A DNA stretch of 43,315 bases from Caldifarciminota bacterium (GCA_903865935.1 CAIPLT010000016.1:1-43315), one strand, 5' to 3'. Positions 1-8,789 are shown, numbered from the stretch's first letter. Made by a program: numbers and translations. Notes: generated from the sequence alone by a model not told the origin.

Positions 1-899
1 ATCTCCGCATCAATCGCGCCTTCCGCCGCACCGGCGCCAACCACCGTATGTAGTTCATCAATAAATAAAATTATTTTACCTTCAGAACTCGATACATCTT
101 TAAGCACCGCTTTTAGACGACTCTCAAATTCACCCCGATATTTTGTACCAGCGACTAAAGAACCCATATCAAGGCCGACAACTTTTCTATCAACCAAACT
201 TTCTGGTACATCTCCCCTGATAATTCTTTGCGCTAATCCTTCAATAATCGCAGTCTTGCCAACACCTGCTTCACCGATTAAAACCGGGTTGTTTTTTGTT
301 CTTCGGGATAATACTTGGATTACTCGGCGAATCTCATCATCTCTGCCGATTACCGGGTCTAATTTACCTTGCTTGGCTAACTCTGTAATATCCCGGCTAA
401 ATTTCTGTAAAGCCTGATAAGTTGATTCTGCTTCCTGGTCAGTTATTCTTTGGTTGCCACGGATTGATTTTAAGACATTTAAAATACTATCTTTAGTAAT
501 ATTATATTCTTTGAATATTTTGGATAATGCGCCAGTGCGAACATTGCACATTGCTAAAAGAATATGCTCAGAAGTAACATACTCATCGCCCATCTTTTTC
601 GCTTCTTTTTCCGCATCTAAGAGAATCGTATTCACTTCTCTTGATAAATAAATTTGTCCTTGTGCTGAATCATCAACTATCTGCGGCTGATTAGATAACT
701 CATCATTAATTCTTGCTTGAAAACCCTGTGTATTGACTCCGATTTTACTGAGAATTTGCGGAATAATTGAATCTTCCTGGGTTAGTAGTGCGGAAAGAAT
801 ATGGAATGGATTCAATTCCTGATGATGAAATTCCACAGCAATATTCTGTGCTGACTCTAATGCTTCAGCAGTTTTTGTTGTAAACTTATCAAATTTCAT
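1..899 (-). CDS. clpB: ATP-dependent chaperone ClpB, N-terminal part (cut by window edge)
   Basis: Disaggregase of the Hsp100 family that threads aggregated proteins together with DnaK. About 299 residues are visible on the minus strand; the rest lies beyond base 1. The start ATG at 899 gives [18 protein letters not shown], the usual opening of the double Clp-N repeat (about residues 1-150). A linker and the first AAA+ domain follow, with [12 protein letters not shown], the Walker A motif GEAGVGKT and Walker B-like ILFIDELHT near the cut end. ClpC and ClpA share this layout, but the Clp-N repeats and the linker wording favour ClpB. The middle and second AAA+ domains, which would settle it, are outside the window. 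No strong Shine-Dalgarno precedes the start. Confidence 0.9.
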   Translation of the reverse strand, partial: MKFDKFTTKTAEALESAQNIAVEFHHQELNPFHILSALLTQEDSIIPQILSKIGVNTQGFQARINDELSNQPQIVDDSAQGQIYLSREVNTILLDAEKEAKKMGDEYVTSEHILLAMCNVRTGALSKIFKEYNITKDSILNVLKSIRGNQRITDQEAESTYQALQKFSRDITELAKQGKLDPVIGRDDEIRRVIQVLSRRTKNNPVLIGEAGVGKTAIIEGLAQRIIRGDVPESLVDRKVVGLDMGSLVAGTKYRGEFESRLKAVLKDVSSSEGKIILFIDELHTVVGAGAAEGAIDAE

Positions 900-972
900 A
901 TAATTTTTAGACTAAGATTTTATATCAAAGATTCTTACTCATAGATTTACATACGTGTGCACACTATCTCTG

Positions 973-1431
973 TCACCTTAAAAACAATTTATTAATAATA
1001 TAAGCTACGACTATTGAAATAAATAAAAATATTAATGAATTTAGTATAAGTTTTGAATATGGAATTTGCAATTTTACTTTAATTCTGCGAATACCAAGTG
1101 CAATTAATAGAAGTCCCAGTATATTTGTACTAATATAAGCGACACCAGTTACAGAAACAAAGTTCCATCCCAATAATCGGTTACATAAATAAGCAATCGC
1201 CATTGAAATCGGAATATTGACGAAGCTATCATTATATAGCGTGAGCGGTGATAAAATCCAGCCGATAGTTAAAATGATAATAGTTGATTTGGAAACATCA
1301 AAATTCTGACGAAGCTTTAATATCCAATTGCCAGTTAATGTGGAAATTAGTGTAAGATTACTACCGCTATGTTGACTCTTGGCTGCTTCTCGTGGTTTTA
1401 CATCATCAGTGCGTTTAATGGTCTCAGGCAT
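973..1431 (-). CDS. Small multi-pass membrane protein of unknown function
   Basis: A 152-residue protein I do not recognise. A hydrophilic N-terminal stretch of about 45 residues is followed by four likely membrane segments (about residues 47-65, 72-90, 92-115 and 128-149), ending in a basic KLFLR tail. It sits alone between clpB and a toxin-antitoxin pair, on the same strand as both. A possible -35 TTGATT lies upstream, but the -10 box is unclear. The length and the regular hydrophobic pattern argue for a real gene. A function cannot be assigned from the sequence. Confidence 0.6.
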   Translation of the reverse strand: MPETIKRTDDVKPREAAKSQHSGSNLTLISTLTGNWILKLRQNFDVSKSTIIILTIGWILSPLTLYNDSFVNIPISMAIAYLCNRLLGWNFVSVTGVAYISTNILGLLLIALGIRRIKVKLQIPYSKLILNSLIFLFISIVVAYIINKLFLR

Positions 1432-1513
1432 TAAGTCGTGTCTTTTTTATTCTATTACAAATTTATAAATCAATTTGATACATAGGTAATTTGATTAATG
1501 TTCTTGCTTCGAT

Positions 1514-1774
1514 TTATTTATAAACTTCTCTGCGGTGTTCGATTTTTTCTATGTAAACCAATAATTTTTGCTTAATGATTTCGTATATAATACGATAATC
1601 TCCTACTCGATATGAGTAATATCCTTTCAAGTTTCCGGTTAAAGCAGTTGCTTTATAAGGGTCTTGTGAGATGTTGCTAAAGATTTCGATGAATCGCTTG
1701 AATAAACTTTGGTTTCTCTTTTGAAAATTAGCTAAGAACTTCTCAGTATTCCTTGAAAATAATAGTTGATACAC
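1514..1774 (-). CDS. RelE/ParE-superfamily toxin
   Basis: An 86-residue protein of the RelE/YafQ/YoeB-type toxin superfamily. Members usually cleave ribosome-bound mRNA, or block gyrase in the ParE branch. Features seen: a basic helical first half (NFQKRNQSLFKRFIEIF), the segment LTGNLKGYYSYRVGDYRIIYEI typical of the beta-sheet core, and a C-terminal IEKIEHRREVY in which the His-Arg-Arg resembles the basic residues near the RelE active site. The start is GTG at 1774, sharing its first base with the antitoxin stop (TAGTG), so translation is coupled to the antitoxin. Which branch of the superfamily it belongs to cannot be decided by eye. Confidence 0.85.
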   Translation of the reverse strand: MYQLLFSRNTEKFLANFQKRNQSLFKRFIEIFSNISQDPYKATALTGNLKGYYSYRVGDYRIIYEIIKQKLLVYIEKIEHRREVYK

Positions 1775-1971
1775 TATTTTATTTTATACTTTTTCTTGAA
1801 ATCATCGAACGAGATTACTTGACCTTTATCCATTTCCCGCCGTTTTTTACGGAGTTCTTTGGGTAAATTAGGATTGTTTGAAAGGAGTCGTATTGTCTCT
1901 TTCATGCTTTCGTATTGTTCAATTGGGATTAAGACAACCGGCTTGTCACTTTTGATAGTAATATTGTGCAT
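1774..1971 (-). CDS. Antitoxin of the RelE-type pair (Phd/YefM-like)
   Basis: A 65-residue protein directly upstream of, and overlapping by one base, the RelE-type toxin. The N-terminal half (TIKSDKPVVLIPIEQYESMKET) matches the beta-strand plus helix pattern of Phd/YefM-like antitoxins that fold as DNA-binding dimers. The charged C-terminal half (KKRREMDKGQVISFDDFKKKYK) would wrap the toxin. Family assignment rests on this pattern and on context. Being the promoter-proximal gene is standard for these pairs and suits autoregulation. The promoter ends six bases before the ATG, so the mRNA is probably leaderless. Confidence 0.8.
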   Translation of the reverse strand: MHNITIKSDKPVVLIPIEQYESMKETIRLLSNNPNLPKELRKKRREMDKGQVISFDDFKKKYKIK

Positions 1972-1977
1972 AATCTT

Positions 1978-2005
1978 ATTCTAATACTATTTCATCGCAT
2001 GTCAA
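1978..2005 (-). promoter_or_regulatory. Promoter of the toxin-antitoxin operon
   Basis: On the minus strand a -35 TTGACA (2000-2005), a 16-base spacer and a -10 TAGAAT (1978-1983) lie directly before the antitoxin ATG at 1971. Only six bases separate the -10 box from the ATG, so transcription should start at or next to the start codon. Confidence 0.7.
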
Positions 2006-2068
2006 TATGGTTCTTAAATCAATAAAGCTCGTTCGATTCGAAAAATTTGTGTTATTCGTGGGTTCATA

Positions 2069-3817
2069 TCACTTTATCATCAGCATCTTTTTAGTCGTGA
2101 TGAAATCTCCTGCTTCAAAGCGATAGAAATATATTCCCTTACTAACCTTCTGTTTGTTATCATCGCAACCATCCCAAAGCGCTTGATAAAACCCTTGCTT
2201 TTGCACCCCTTCTTGTATTTTACGAACAAGTGCTCCTGATGAATTATAGACATTTAATTTGACCCGGCACTGATTGGGTAATGAATATTTGATTACGGTA
2301 TGCGATATAAAAGGATTGGGATAATTATTTAATAAAAATGGATAAGCAGTGATATTCGAGTTTGTAATTGGTTCTTGAATGTTCGCTTCAGGTGTTGTCC
2401 ATATCGCTGACGATTGGATTAAATCGTTATCGTGCTCATATGCGCGGACAAAGAAGTATCGATTTTCATTGGCAGTCGTTGTATAACTTTCTTGCCATTC
2501 GCCATAATTTTGATTATTAAAACTATGAGAGTACAAGACGATGCCGTTGTTAGTTACGATTTGTATACTGTCGATATAATCGAATGAGTCTGGATCAGTA
2601 GCGATGATATGAAAATCAATATTGCCATTCGGAACTGACGAACCCATCCATGAGTCATTTGCAGTAAATAAAAGAAATGCGTTGCGGTCAAGCGTGCCAA
2701 AAGTCCGCATATGTTTGAACGAAGAGTGTATTGAACCTAGAGTTAGTGAGTCTGCCCAGATGCCAGTTAGCTGATTGCCATCGCCCCATTTAATACCGCC
2801 GTGTATTTGATAAACATGATTATCCTGATTTGCAGTCACTCCCGCGTGCCATCCGCTATCCAAGGCGATATGATAAAAATTGGCCTGGTCGATATTTTGC
2901 ATCTCACAAAGCTCCATTGAACTATCGATAACTGGTAAATAAGCAAAATTACTAAAATTACCGGCAGTCGGATGGTTAAATTGTCCGATGCCATAAGGTC
3001 TATTCAATAACCATTGATAAATGCTGTCAACCCGTTCAAGCAGTGCACTAAATCTGAAATCATCAGTAAAGAAACAATTAATATGACCGTAGAACGATGT
3101 CCATTCAAAACCCGCAAGCGCGACAAAACTGTTGGGAATTGTCGCACTTTGAGCCGCGATTTTCGTCGAGTCATAGTATTCTGGAAGATAATATTGTCCG
3201 CCAAAATTAGGTGAAATCTGCGGCAAAGTGTCATGCGTATGGTCTGTAATTGCCAAGATATCAATACCCGAAGTATCTCGGGCATAAGCATATGCATAAC
3301 GTGGATGCCCGATAAGGCTTTCTGGTGTATTGCCATTATATAAATCCCATGGCGAATATTTGGAGTGCGAGTGTAAATTGGCGTAATAAAGATGATACGG
3401 TAAATCGAGTATGGTCACGGATATTGCTTTTATTTCCCGGTCATTTAAAAGATTCTGGTCTTGCGAGAAGATCGTTCTTATTTTAACAATCAACCGCTCA
3501 CAACCGAATGGCAACCATTGGGAAAATATTACAATAAAGGAACTATCCGGTAAAAGTGAATTGATTGTTTGTGTATCTGCATACCTTAAAATGCCATTTA
3601 CTCCATGTGTCGCAATTGAACACACGACTGAAAAACTTGCTGAAGAGTCACCGTAATTTTTAACCAATGCTGATGGCGTCATTGATGTCGTTATCTGGTG
3701 GATTGAATCAGGTGATATTATCTGTTCTACCCCAACATCATATAGATATGGGTGCGCCTGAGTTATCGTTATCCCAAGAAAAAATAAAATCAAAAAAAAT
3801 ATAACGCTTCTAAACAT
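2069..3817 (-). CDS. Secreted PHP-domain (metal-dependent phosphoesterase-like) protein with sorting tail
   Basis: A 582-residue exported protein. Residues 1-21 form a signal peptide (hydrophobic FFLILFFLGITITQA). From about residue 141 comes a PHP domain related to CehA/McbA-type hydrolases: HSHSKYSP at 149-156 and AITDHTHD at 189-196 are the usual metal-binding histidine and aspartate clusters, with later His residues (for example FNHP, NQDNH) completing the site. The last ~80 residues carry NYPNPF, then LWDGCDDNKQKVSKGIYFYRF, the FlgD-like/type IX secretion style C-terminal tail. The protein is probably exposed on the surface or released. Its substrate is unknown; some PHP proteins act on phosphodiesters and others on unrelated esters or ethers. 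It is monocistronic, with its own promoter. Confidence 0.85.
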   Translation of the reverse strand: MFRSVIFFLILFFLGITITQAHPYLYDVGVEQIISPDSIHQITTSMTPSALVKNYGDSSASFSVVCSIATHGVNGILRYADTQTINSLLPDSSFIVIFSQWLPFGCERLIVKIRTIFSQDQNLLNDREIKAISVTILDLPYHLYYANLHSHSKYSPWDLYNGNTPESLIGHPRYAYAYARDTSGIDILAITDHTHDTLPQISPNFGGQYYLPEYYDSTKIAAQSATIPNSFVALAGFEWTSFYGHINCFFTDDFRFSALLERVDSIYQWLLNRPYGIGQFNHPTAGNFSNFAYLPVIDSSMELCEMQNIDQANFYHIALDSGWHAGVTANQDNHVYQIHGGIKWGDGNQLTGIWADSLTLGSIHSSFKHMRTFGTLDRNAFLLFTANDSWMGSSVPNGNIDFHIIATDPDSFDYIDSIQIVTNNGIVLYSHSFNNQNYGEWQESYTTTANENRYFFVRAYEHDNDLIQSSAIWTTPEANIQEPITNSNITAYPFLLNNYPNPFISHTVIKYSLPNQCRVKLNVYNSSGALVRKIQEGVQKQGFYQALWDGCDDNKQKVSKGIYFYRFEAGDFITTKKMLMIK

Positions 3818-3827
3818 TTGTACTAAT

Positions 3828-3856
3828 ATTATATTAGTTAATTAATAAAAATACAA
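3828..3856 (-). promoter_or_regulatory. Promoter of the PHP-domain gene (leaderless type)
   Basis: A perfect -10 TATAAT (3828-3833, minus strand) ends ten bases before the ATG at 3817. A weak -35 TTGTAT (3851-3856) lies 17 bases upstream of it. No Shine-Dalgarno lies between, so the transcript should begin close to the start codon. Confidence 0.55.
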
Positions 3857-3895
3857 TTAATATTTAGAAGATGTGGGGAATAATTAAAATAGAGA

Positions 3896-3985
3896 TTATT
3901 CCATAACAATATTTATCAGCCGCTTGGGCACATAGATGACTTGTTTTATCTTTTTGCCTTCAATCCATTTCTTGACTTTCTCATC
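3896..3985 (-). pseudogene. Displaced 3' end fragment of leuS
   Basis: Read on the minus strand, this stretch encodes DEKVKKWIEGKKIKQ, then VIYVPKRLINIVME and a TAA stop. The intact leuS ends DEKVKKWIEGKKIKQ, IIYVPNRLVNIV, then a different tail. Bases 3945-3985 are identical to 5273-5313 (41 of 41). The next ~41 bases towards the gene end match at only about 73%, yet still encode a near-identical peptide. There is no start codon and nothing upstream of GATGAG matches leuS. It is a remnant left by duplication or recombination at the leuS end. Confidence 0.85.
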
Positions 3986-4092
3986 ACTTTCTTAGTAGTT
4001 TTGTGCCTGAAAATCTGTTCACCCCCGCCCTTCCTGAAGCATTCTGTCGACCGTTGACTGATAAAGGCAGGGTTCACCATAAGCCGAATGTC

Positions 4093-4234
4093 AGATAACG
4101 GTCGCGGCTATGTACCGTGCGGGTTTTAGAGTCGCATCTCTATCTACCGATAACAAATGTAATAGAAAGCACGGACAATTACAACCTTCTGAACCCCGCA
4201 TGGCGTATGAGTCCTTGTTGTGCGTTCGTTATTT
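4093..4234 (-). repeat. attC-like imperfect hairpin downstream of the oxidoreductase gene
   Basis: About 140 bases with nested inverted arms. The outer arms are AGATAACG (4093-4100) and CGTTATTT (4227-4234), 7 of 8 pairing. The inner arms are CGTGCGGGTTTTAGA (4116-4130) and TCTGAACCCCGCATG (4188-4202), 12 of 15 pairing. On the minus strand it begins just after the oxidoreductase stop codon. It has AAC at one end and GTTATCT at the other, close to but not matching the GTTRRRY core of integron attC sites. The rest of 3986-4236 is more GC-rich than its surroundings and holds no credible gene. Calling it a cassette recombination site is an inference. Confidence 0.4.
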
Positions 4235-4236
4235 TT

Positions 4237-5178
4237 TTATTTTACTTTTATTACTACTCCGCCTTTTTTATGTCCTTTACCAACATACCTGTGAGCTTCG
4301 ACAATCTCTTCAAATTGATAGCATCTGTCAACAACTGGTTTAATATGTCCAGCTTCAACCAACTCTTTGATTAAAGCAAGACGCTTAGAGTCTAACTTTA
4401 GACTTCCATCATCAATTGATACGTATTTTCCTCCTGGAGCAAGTGCTTTTTTACAGGCATCTTTTAATTTTGAAGTTTTAATTTTACCAACAGCATCAAG
4501 TATAAAATCGTATTGTACTCCTGGGTTTAAGGTATCCTCTTTGGTATAATCAATTACAGCTTCAGCTCCCAGAGATTTCACCATCTCCAAATTTGTCGTG
4601 CTGCATACCCCTGTAACTTTAGCCCCCAAGTACTTAGCTAATTGAATTGCCGTTGTTCCAGATGTTCCAGAAGCTCCATAAATAAGCACTTTTTGTCCAC
4701 GTTGGATATTTCCCTTTTCCATATATTGAAATGCCAAAAGTCCACCATAAATAACCACGGTAGCCTCTTCATAGGATATATTAGCCGGTTTTATTGCCAA
4801 ACATCCATGCGTTGAATCTGTCTCTTTCATGCATTTGTACTCAGCATAAGCACCAAGTCCAAATCCGGTAAGACCATAAACTTGGTCACCTATTCTAAAT
4901 CTCTTTACGTTTTTACCTATTGACTCAATCTCTCCTGCCAACACCAATCCTATTATGGACTTCCTTGGTTTTGTCAAACCTAACATTAGGCGCATCGGTA
5001 TTAGAAATTGGATAGGCAATTGTGAGCTACGAATGAAAATATCACTTGCTGTTACTGCTGTTGCATATATTTTAATAAGCACTTCATTATCCTTCGGCAA
5101 GGGTTTCTCAACTTCTCTTAGTTGAAGAACCTCTGGTGGTCCGTATTTAGTACATATAAATGCTTTCATTTTTTCCAT
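4237..5178 (-). CDS. NAD(P)-dependent MDR-superfamily oxidoreductase (zinc-free quinone reductase type)
   Basis: A 313-residue medium-chain dehydrogenase/reductase. The N-terminal GroES-like part has KYGPPEVLQLREVEKP and the typical AGEIESIGKNVKRFRIGDQVYG. The Rossmann half has VLIYGASGTSGTTAIQLAKYLGAKVTGV. The cysteine ligands of zinc alcohol dehydrogenases are absent, which points to the quinone oxidoreductase/enoyl reductase branch; the substrate is unknown. The ATG at 5178 is 21 bases after the leuS stop. A second ATG at 5169 (MKAFIC) fits the family start equally well. It lies between intact leuS and a stray leuS tail and is followed by an attC-like hairpin, which suggests it was acquired as a mobile piece. 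Confidence 0.85.
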   Translation of the reverse strand: MEKMKAFICTKYGPPEVLQLREVEKPLPKDNEVLIKIYATAVTASDIFIRSSQLPIQFLIPMRLMLGLTKPRKSIIGLVLAGEIESIGKNVKRFRIGDQVYGLTGFGLGAYAEYKCMKETDSTHGCLAIKPANISYEEATVVIYGGLLAFQYMEKGNIQRGQKVLIYGASGTSGTTAIQLAKYLGAKVTGVCSTTNLEMVKSLGAEAVIDYTKEDTLNPGVQYDFILDAVGKIKTSKLKDACKKALAPGGKYVSIDDGSLKLDSKRLALIKELVEAGHIKPVVDRCYQFEEIVEAHRYVGKGHKKGGVVIKVK

Positions 5179-5199
5179 ATTATCTTTAATTACTTTTGT

Positions 5200-7689
5200 C
5201 TATTTGTCAATATTATTTTCTGGCAGTGATGTTACTATATTTACCAACCGATTTGGAACGTAGATAATTTGCTTTATCTTTTTGCCTTCAATCCATTTCT
5301 TGACTTTCTCATCCGCGAGTGCTTGCGATTTAATATCTTGTTCAGAAGTATCAACTGAGACATCAATCTTTGAGCGGAGTTTTCCCTGGATCTGAATCGG
5401 AATTGTGATTGAGGTAAAACTCAATGCTGACGTATCGGGTTCGGGCAGGGTTTCTTCAAATACACTGTGTTCTTTACCTGAATATTTCAACCATAGGTAC
5501 TCGGAAATATGCGGCGCAAATGGCGCGAGCAATCGAATCATTATTCCCAATGAGTACTTGTAAACCGGGTTTTCTTTATTCTCAAAACCGGTCAAATCAT
5601 TCAAGAACTCCATTAATGCGGCAATTGCCGTGTTATACTGAATTCGTTCTGAATCATCGATTACTTTTTTTATAGTCTGATTTAGTCTTATATAAAGGTT
5701 CTGCTCTGGAGATTGCATTGTTATGTTTGCAATAACCGATTTGGGCAAATCGAAATTTGGTGTCGTATTTTCATACAAAGCTTTAATACGGCTCAAGAAT
5801 CTTGAAACACCAGTAACCATCTCATTCGTCCAATCAATCTCTTTTTCCGGTGGTGCTGCAAACAAAACCGCCAGTTTGCATACATCCGCACCATGTTCTT
5901 TTAGGAAATCACCAAGCCAGACGCCATGTCGTTTAGAACTCGACATTGTAATACCATCCAGCTTTACCATACCATGAGTATGTAATATATCACACGGTTC
6001 AGAACATTTAAGCATTCCCATATCATGCAAAACTCTGGTAAAGAAACGGAAATATATTAAGTGACCGGTCGCATGTTCAATACCACCAACGTATTCATCA
6101 ATCGGCATCCATTGATTGGTTCGTTTCGGGTCAAATGGCATCTTGTCATTTTTCGGGTCGGTATAACGCAAAAAATACCACGATGAATCAACAAAAGTAT
6201 CCATCGTATCCGGGTCGCGCTCGGCTTTCCCGCCACAAACCGGACAGGTCGTGTTTATAAACTCTGGAACACCGGCAAGCACTGACTTGCCTTTTGGAAC
6301 ATAGTCAGTAATGTTCTTGGGCAACAACACCGGTAAATCATCTAATGGCACGGGTACAATACCGCATTTTGGACAATGAATCATCGGTATCGGTGTTCCC
6401 CAATAACGCTGTCGGGAAATCAACCAGTCTTTTAACCGATAGTTAACTGTTCTTTTACCCAATCCCTTTGATTCAAGATAATCAGTAACCTTTTCTATTC
6501 CTTGTATATTATTCATACCATCAAATTGTCCAGAATTGGTCATTACACCTTCATCGATATAAGCTTTATCCATTAAATCTACTTTGAGTTTGGTTTCCGA
6601 AGGATTGATTACGACTTTTATCGGAATCTTGTATTTATTGGCAAATTCAAAATCTCGCTGGTCATGTCCGGGCACTGCCATAATCATTCCAGTTCCATAA
6701 GAAGCCAGAACAAAATCAGCAATATAAACTGGTATGCGTTCATTATTTAATGGATTAATCGCATATTTGCCGGTAAAAACTCCGGTCTTTTCGGTTTCAG
6801 TACCAGCCCGCTCAATCTCAGGTTTTTTCAAAGCTTCGGCAATATAGTCTTTTACTTTCTTCTCATATTCTGTCCCTTTGGAAATTGTTTCAGCCAAAAC
6901 CGCATCCGGCGCCAATGCCATGAATGTAACACCAAACAGAGTGTCCGGACGGGTTGTGAATATTGGGACAACTGTTCCATCTTCTAATTTAAAATTCACT
7001 TCAACACCTTCGCTTCTGCCAATCCAGTTTTCCTGCATTATTTTCACTGGTTCGGGCCAGTGCTTCAATTCTTTCAAACCATCTAATAGTTGCTGGGTAT
7101 AATCGGTAATTTTGAAATACCACTGGGTCAGCTTACGCTTCTCAATCGCAGAACCGCAGGTCGAACGCCAGCAATGTCCGTCTTTAACCTGCTCGTTAGC
7201 AAGCACGGTCTGGCAATTCGGACACCAGTTGACATAAGACTCTTTACGATATGCCAGTCCGCGTTCATAAAACTTAATAAAGAAATACTGGTTCCAGCGG
7301 TAAAAATCCGGATCGCAGGTCGTTGTTTCTGCATCCCAGTCAAACGCGATACCGAGTTCTTTGAGGTGCTTTTTGGATATCTCGATATTCTCTTTGGTCC
7401 AGGCTTCAGGATGAATTTTATGGATAATCGCGGCATTTTCAGCGGGCAAGCCAAAAGCATCCCAGCCGAACGTGTGCAGCACGTCAAATCCGCGGATTTT
7501 CTTAAAACGGGTAACCGTGTCACCAATCGTATAATTTCTTGAGTGGCCAATATGTAAATCGCCTGACGGATACGGGAACATATCCAGAATAAAATATTTC
7601 TTTTTCGGATTTGGATTGGTCTTGAATATCCCGCGTTCATCCCAGAAACGCTGCATTTTCTTTTCTATATCATGAAAATTTTCACTCAT
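5200..7689 (-). CDS. leuS: Leucyl-tRNA synthetase
   Basis: Charges tRNA-Leu with leucine in the cytoplasm. 829 residues, normal for bacterial LeuRS. The class I HIGH motif is at 46-49 (PYPSGDLHIGH). The CP1 editing domain shows TTRPDTLFG and GTGMIMAVPGHDQRDFEFA with the conserved editing aspartate. Zinc-binding CxxC pairs are visible (CPNC, CPKC with CPVC). The KMSKS loop reads ITMSSSKRHG (about 580-588), so its first lysine is replaced by threonine. An AAGGAG ribosome binding site precedes the ATG at 7689. It sits 20 bases after holA, probably co-transcribed. The last residues (SLPENNIDK) differ from the displaced copy at 3896-3985, so the gene end may be a recombination product. Confidence 0.97.
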   Translation of the reverse strand: MSENFHDIEKKMQRFWDERGIFKTNPNPKKKYFILDMFPYPSGDLHIGHSRNYTIGDTVTRFKKIRGFDVLHTFGWDAFGLPAENAAIIHKIHPEAWTKENIEISKKHLKELGIAFDWDAETTTCDPDFYRWNQYFFIKFYERGLAYRKESYVNWCPNCQTVLANEQVKDGHCWRSTCGSAIEKRKLTQWYFKITDYTQQLLDGLKELKHWPEPVKIMQENWIGRSEGVEVNFKLEDGTVVPIFTTRPDTLFGVTFMALAPDAVLAETISKGTEYEKKVKDYIAEALKKPEIERAGTETEKTGVFTGKYAINPLNNERIPVYIADFVLASYGTGMIMAVPGHDQRDFEFANKYKIPIKVVINPSETKLKVDLMDKAYIDEGVMTNSGQFDGMNNIQGIEKVTDYLESKGLGKRTVNYRLKDWLISRQRYWGTPIPMIHCPKCGIVPVPLDDLPVLLPKNITDYVPKGKSVLAGVPEFINTTCPVCGGKAERDPDTMDTFVDSSWYFLRYTDPKNDKMPFDPKRTNQWMPIDEYVGGIEHATGHLIYFRFFTRVLHDMGMLKCSEPCDILHTHGMVKLDGITMSSSKRHGVWLGDFLKEHGADVCKLAVLFAAPPEKEIDWTNEMVTGVSRFLSRIKALYENTTPNFDLPKSVIANITMQSPEQNLYIRLNQTIKKVIDDSERIQYNTAIAALMEFLNDLTGFENKENPVYKYSLGIMIRLLAPFAPHISEYLWLKYSGKEHSVFEETLPEPDTSALSFTSITIPIQIQGKLRSKIDVSVDTSEQDIKSQALADEKVKKWIEGKKIKQIIYVPNRLVNIVTSLPENNIDK

Positions 7690-7709
7690 TAACTAACTCC
7701 TTACATAAA

Positions 7710-8762
7710 TCAATTATAATAATATCCATCATCTTTACCTGTTCTGATCAGCAAGTTTCCTAACAAAACATAAGGTTCAGGATAACCTGTTTTAATTTTC
7801 TTGTCAATCTTTGCTAATTCTAAAATAAAATTAGTCAACTCTTTTGCGGTCCATATCTGGCTTTGAATTAACAGCGATTTGAACCGGTTTACGCCAACGT
7901 GCAGGTCTTCTCTCGTTGCGCCCAGTTTTATCTGCAATAGTTGAAAGCAGGTATTCGACAACCAGCTGACAATATACACTGGCACTTCGCGGTCTTTTTG
8001 CAGGCGGTACAAATTAGCTATTGAAGATGTCCGGTTGCGCTGAAAGGTCGCGCTAGTCAATTCTTCGACGCTGCTTTCCTTGGAAAATCCGCAGGAGACA
8101 AGCACGATATCCGGTGTAATTCTTGTTTTATCCCCTAAATAGATTTTTATCTTTTCCAGTTCAAGGTTGATTGTTGCAAAATCAGTGCCGATTAAATCCA
8201 GTAAGATCTTGGATGATTCACTGTCGATTATTAGACCTAAGTTATTTGCCAACTCTGAAATATACTGAATAATCATCCGTTGGTCCGGAGCGTAGAAGTT
8301 TAGTACTGCAATATTACTAAATTCACTAAACAAGCTTTGGGAATCACCGCGAAATTTACAGTCAATTACTACTGTTGCGAAATAATTTACCGGCAAAGTA
8401 GCGACTTGCGTCAAAATATCTTTCTGTTGCGCAAGCGATAGGTTTTCGAAATTTCTTATAATCAGCAGCAATTTATCGCCCCACAGCGACTGGGCAAATA
8501 CCCGGCTCAAAAAACTGGTTATCCGCTCTCTTTTACCGGCATCAGTCTCAGGTATCTGAAATGTTTCGATTAAATATTTCTCGGCGGTTTTTATTTCATT
8601 GATTATTTCATCTTTTCCAGGGTGGTCGGCGCCAAATAGAATATACACCGGCAGAATTTTACCCGCTCTTATTTGCTGCTGATAGACCGCATACGGTATT
8701 GATGCTGGTTTATAACCAGTACTTACCTGGCTGCGTGTCCGCTTTTTACTGTATGATTTCAT
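7710..8762 (-). CDS. holA: DNA polymerase III subunit delta
   Basis: Delta subunit of the clamp loader, which opens the beta clamp for loading onto DNA. 350 residues, the usual size. The N-terminal domain has PVYILFGADHPGKDEIINEI in place of the classic 'yLLyGeepyL' segment. Later come the 'nPf..r.lvvi' type stretch (LWGDKLLLIIRNFENL) and VVIDCKF. The C-terminal collar region is helical, ending with 'KTGYPEPYVLLGNLLIR', comparable to the 'd...al..ll...' end of the family. The N-terminal ~20 residues are basic and non-conserved. It is the first gene of a holA-leuS unit. Confidence 0.88.
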   Translation of the reverse strand: MKSYSKKRTRSQVSTGYKPASIPYAVYQQQIRAGKILPVYILFGADHPGKDEIINEIKTAEKYLIETFQIPETDAGKRERITSFLSRVFAQSLWGDKLLLIIRNFENLSLAQQKDILTQVATLPVNYFATVVIDCKFRGDSQSLFSEFSNIAVLNFYAPDQRMIIQYISELANNLGLIIDSESSKILLDLIGTDFATINLELEKIKIYLGDKTRITPDIVLVSCGFSKESSVEELTSATFQRNRTSSIANLYRLQKDREVPVYIVSWLSNTCFQLLQIKLGATREDLHVGVNRFKSLLIQSQIWTAKELTNFILELAKIDKKIKTGYPEPYVLLGNLLIRTGKDDGYYYN

Positions 8763-8789
8763 ATTATAATATTTTAGAACTATTTTATT

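Noticed and set aside
953-964. Palindrome GTGTGCACAC between clpB and the membrane protein gene, considered as a heat-shock operator
   Set aside because: It does not match the CIRCE element or any regulator site that I know, and it is single.
4110-4374. Plus-strand open frames over the attC-like region and the oxidoreductase 3' end
   Set aside because: They run antisense into a clear gene and through the hairpin, with low-complexity residues (FYFYYYSAFF). They are shadows, not genes.
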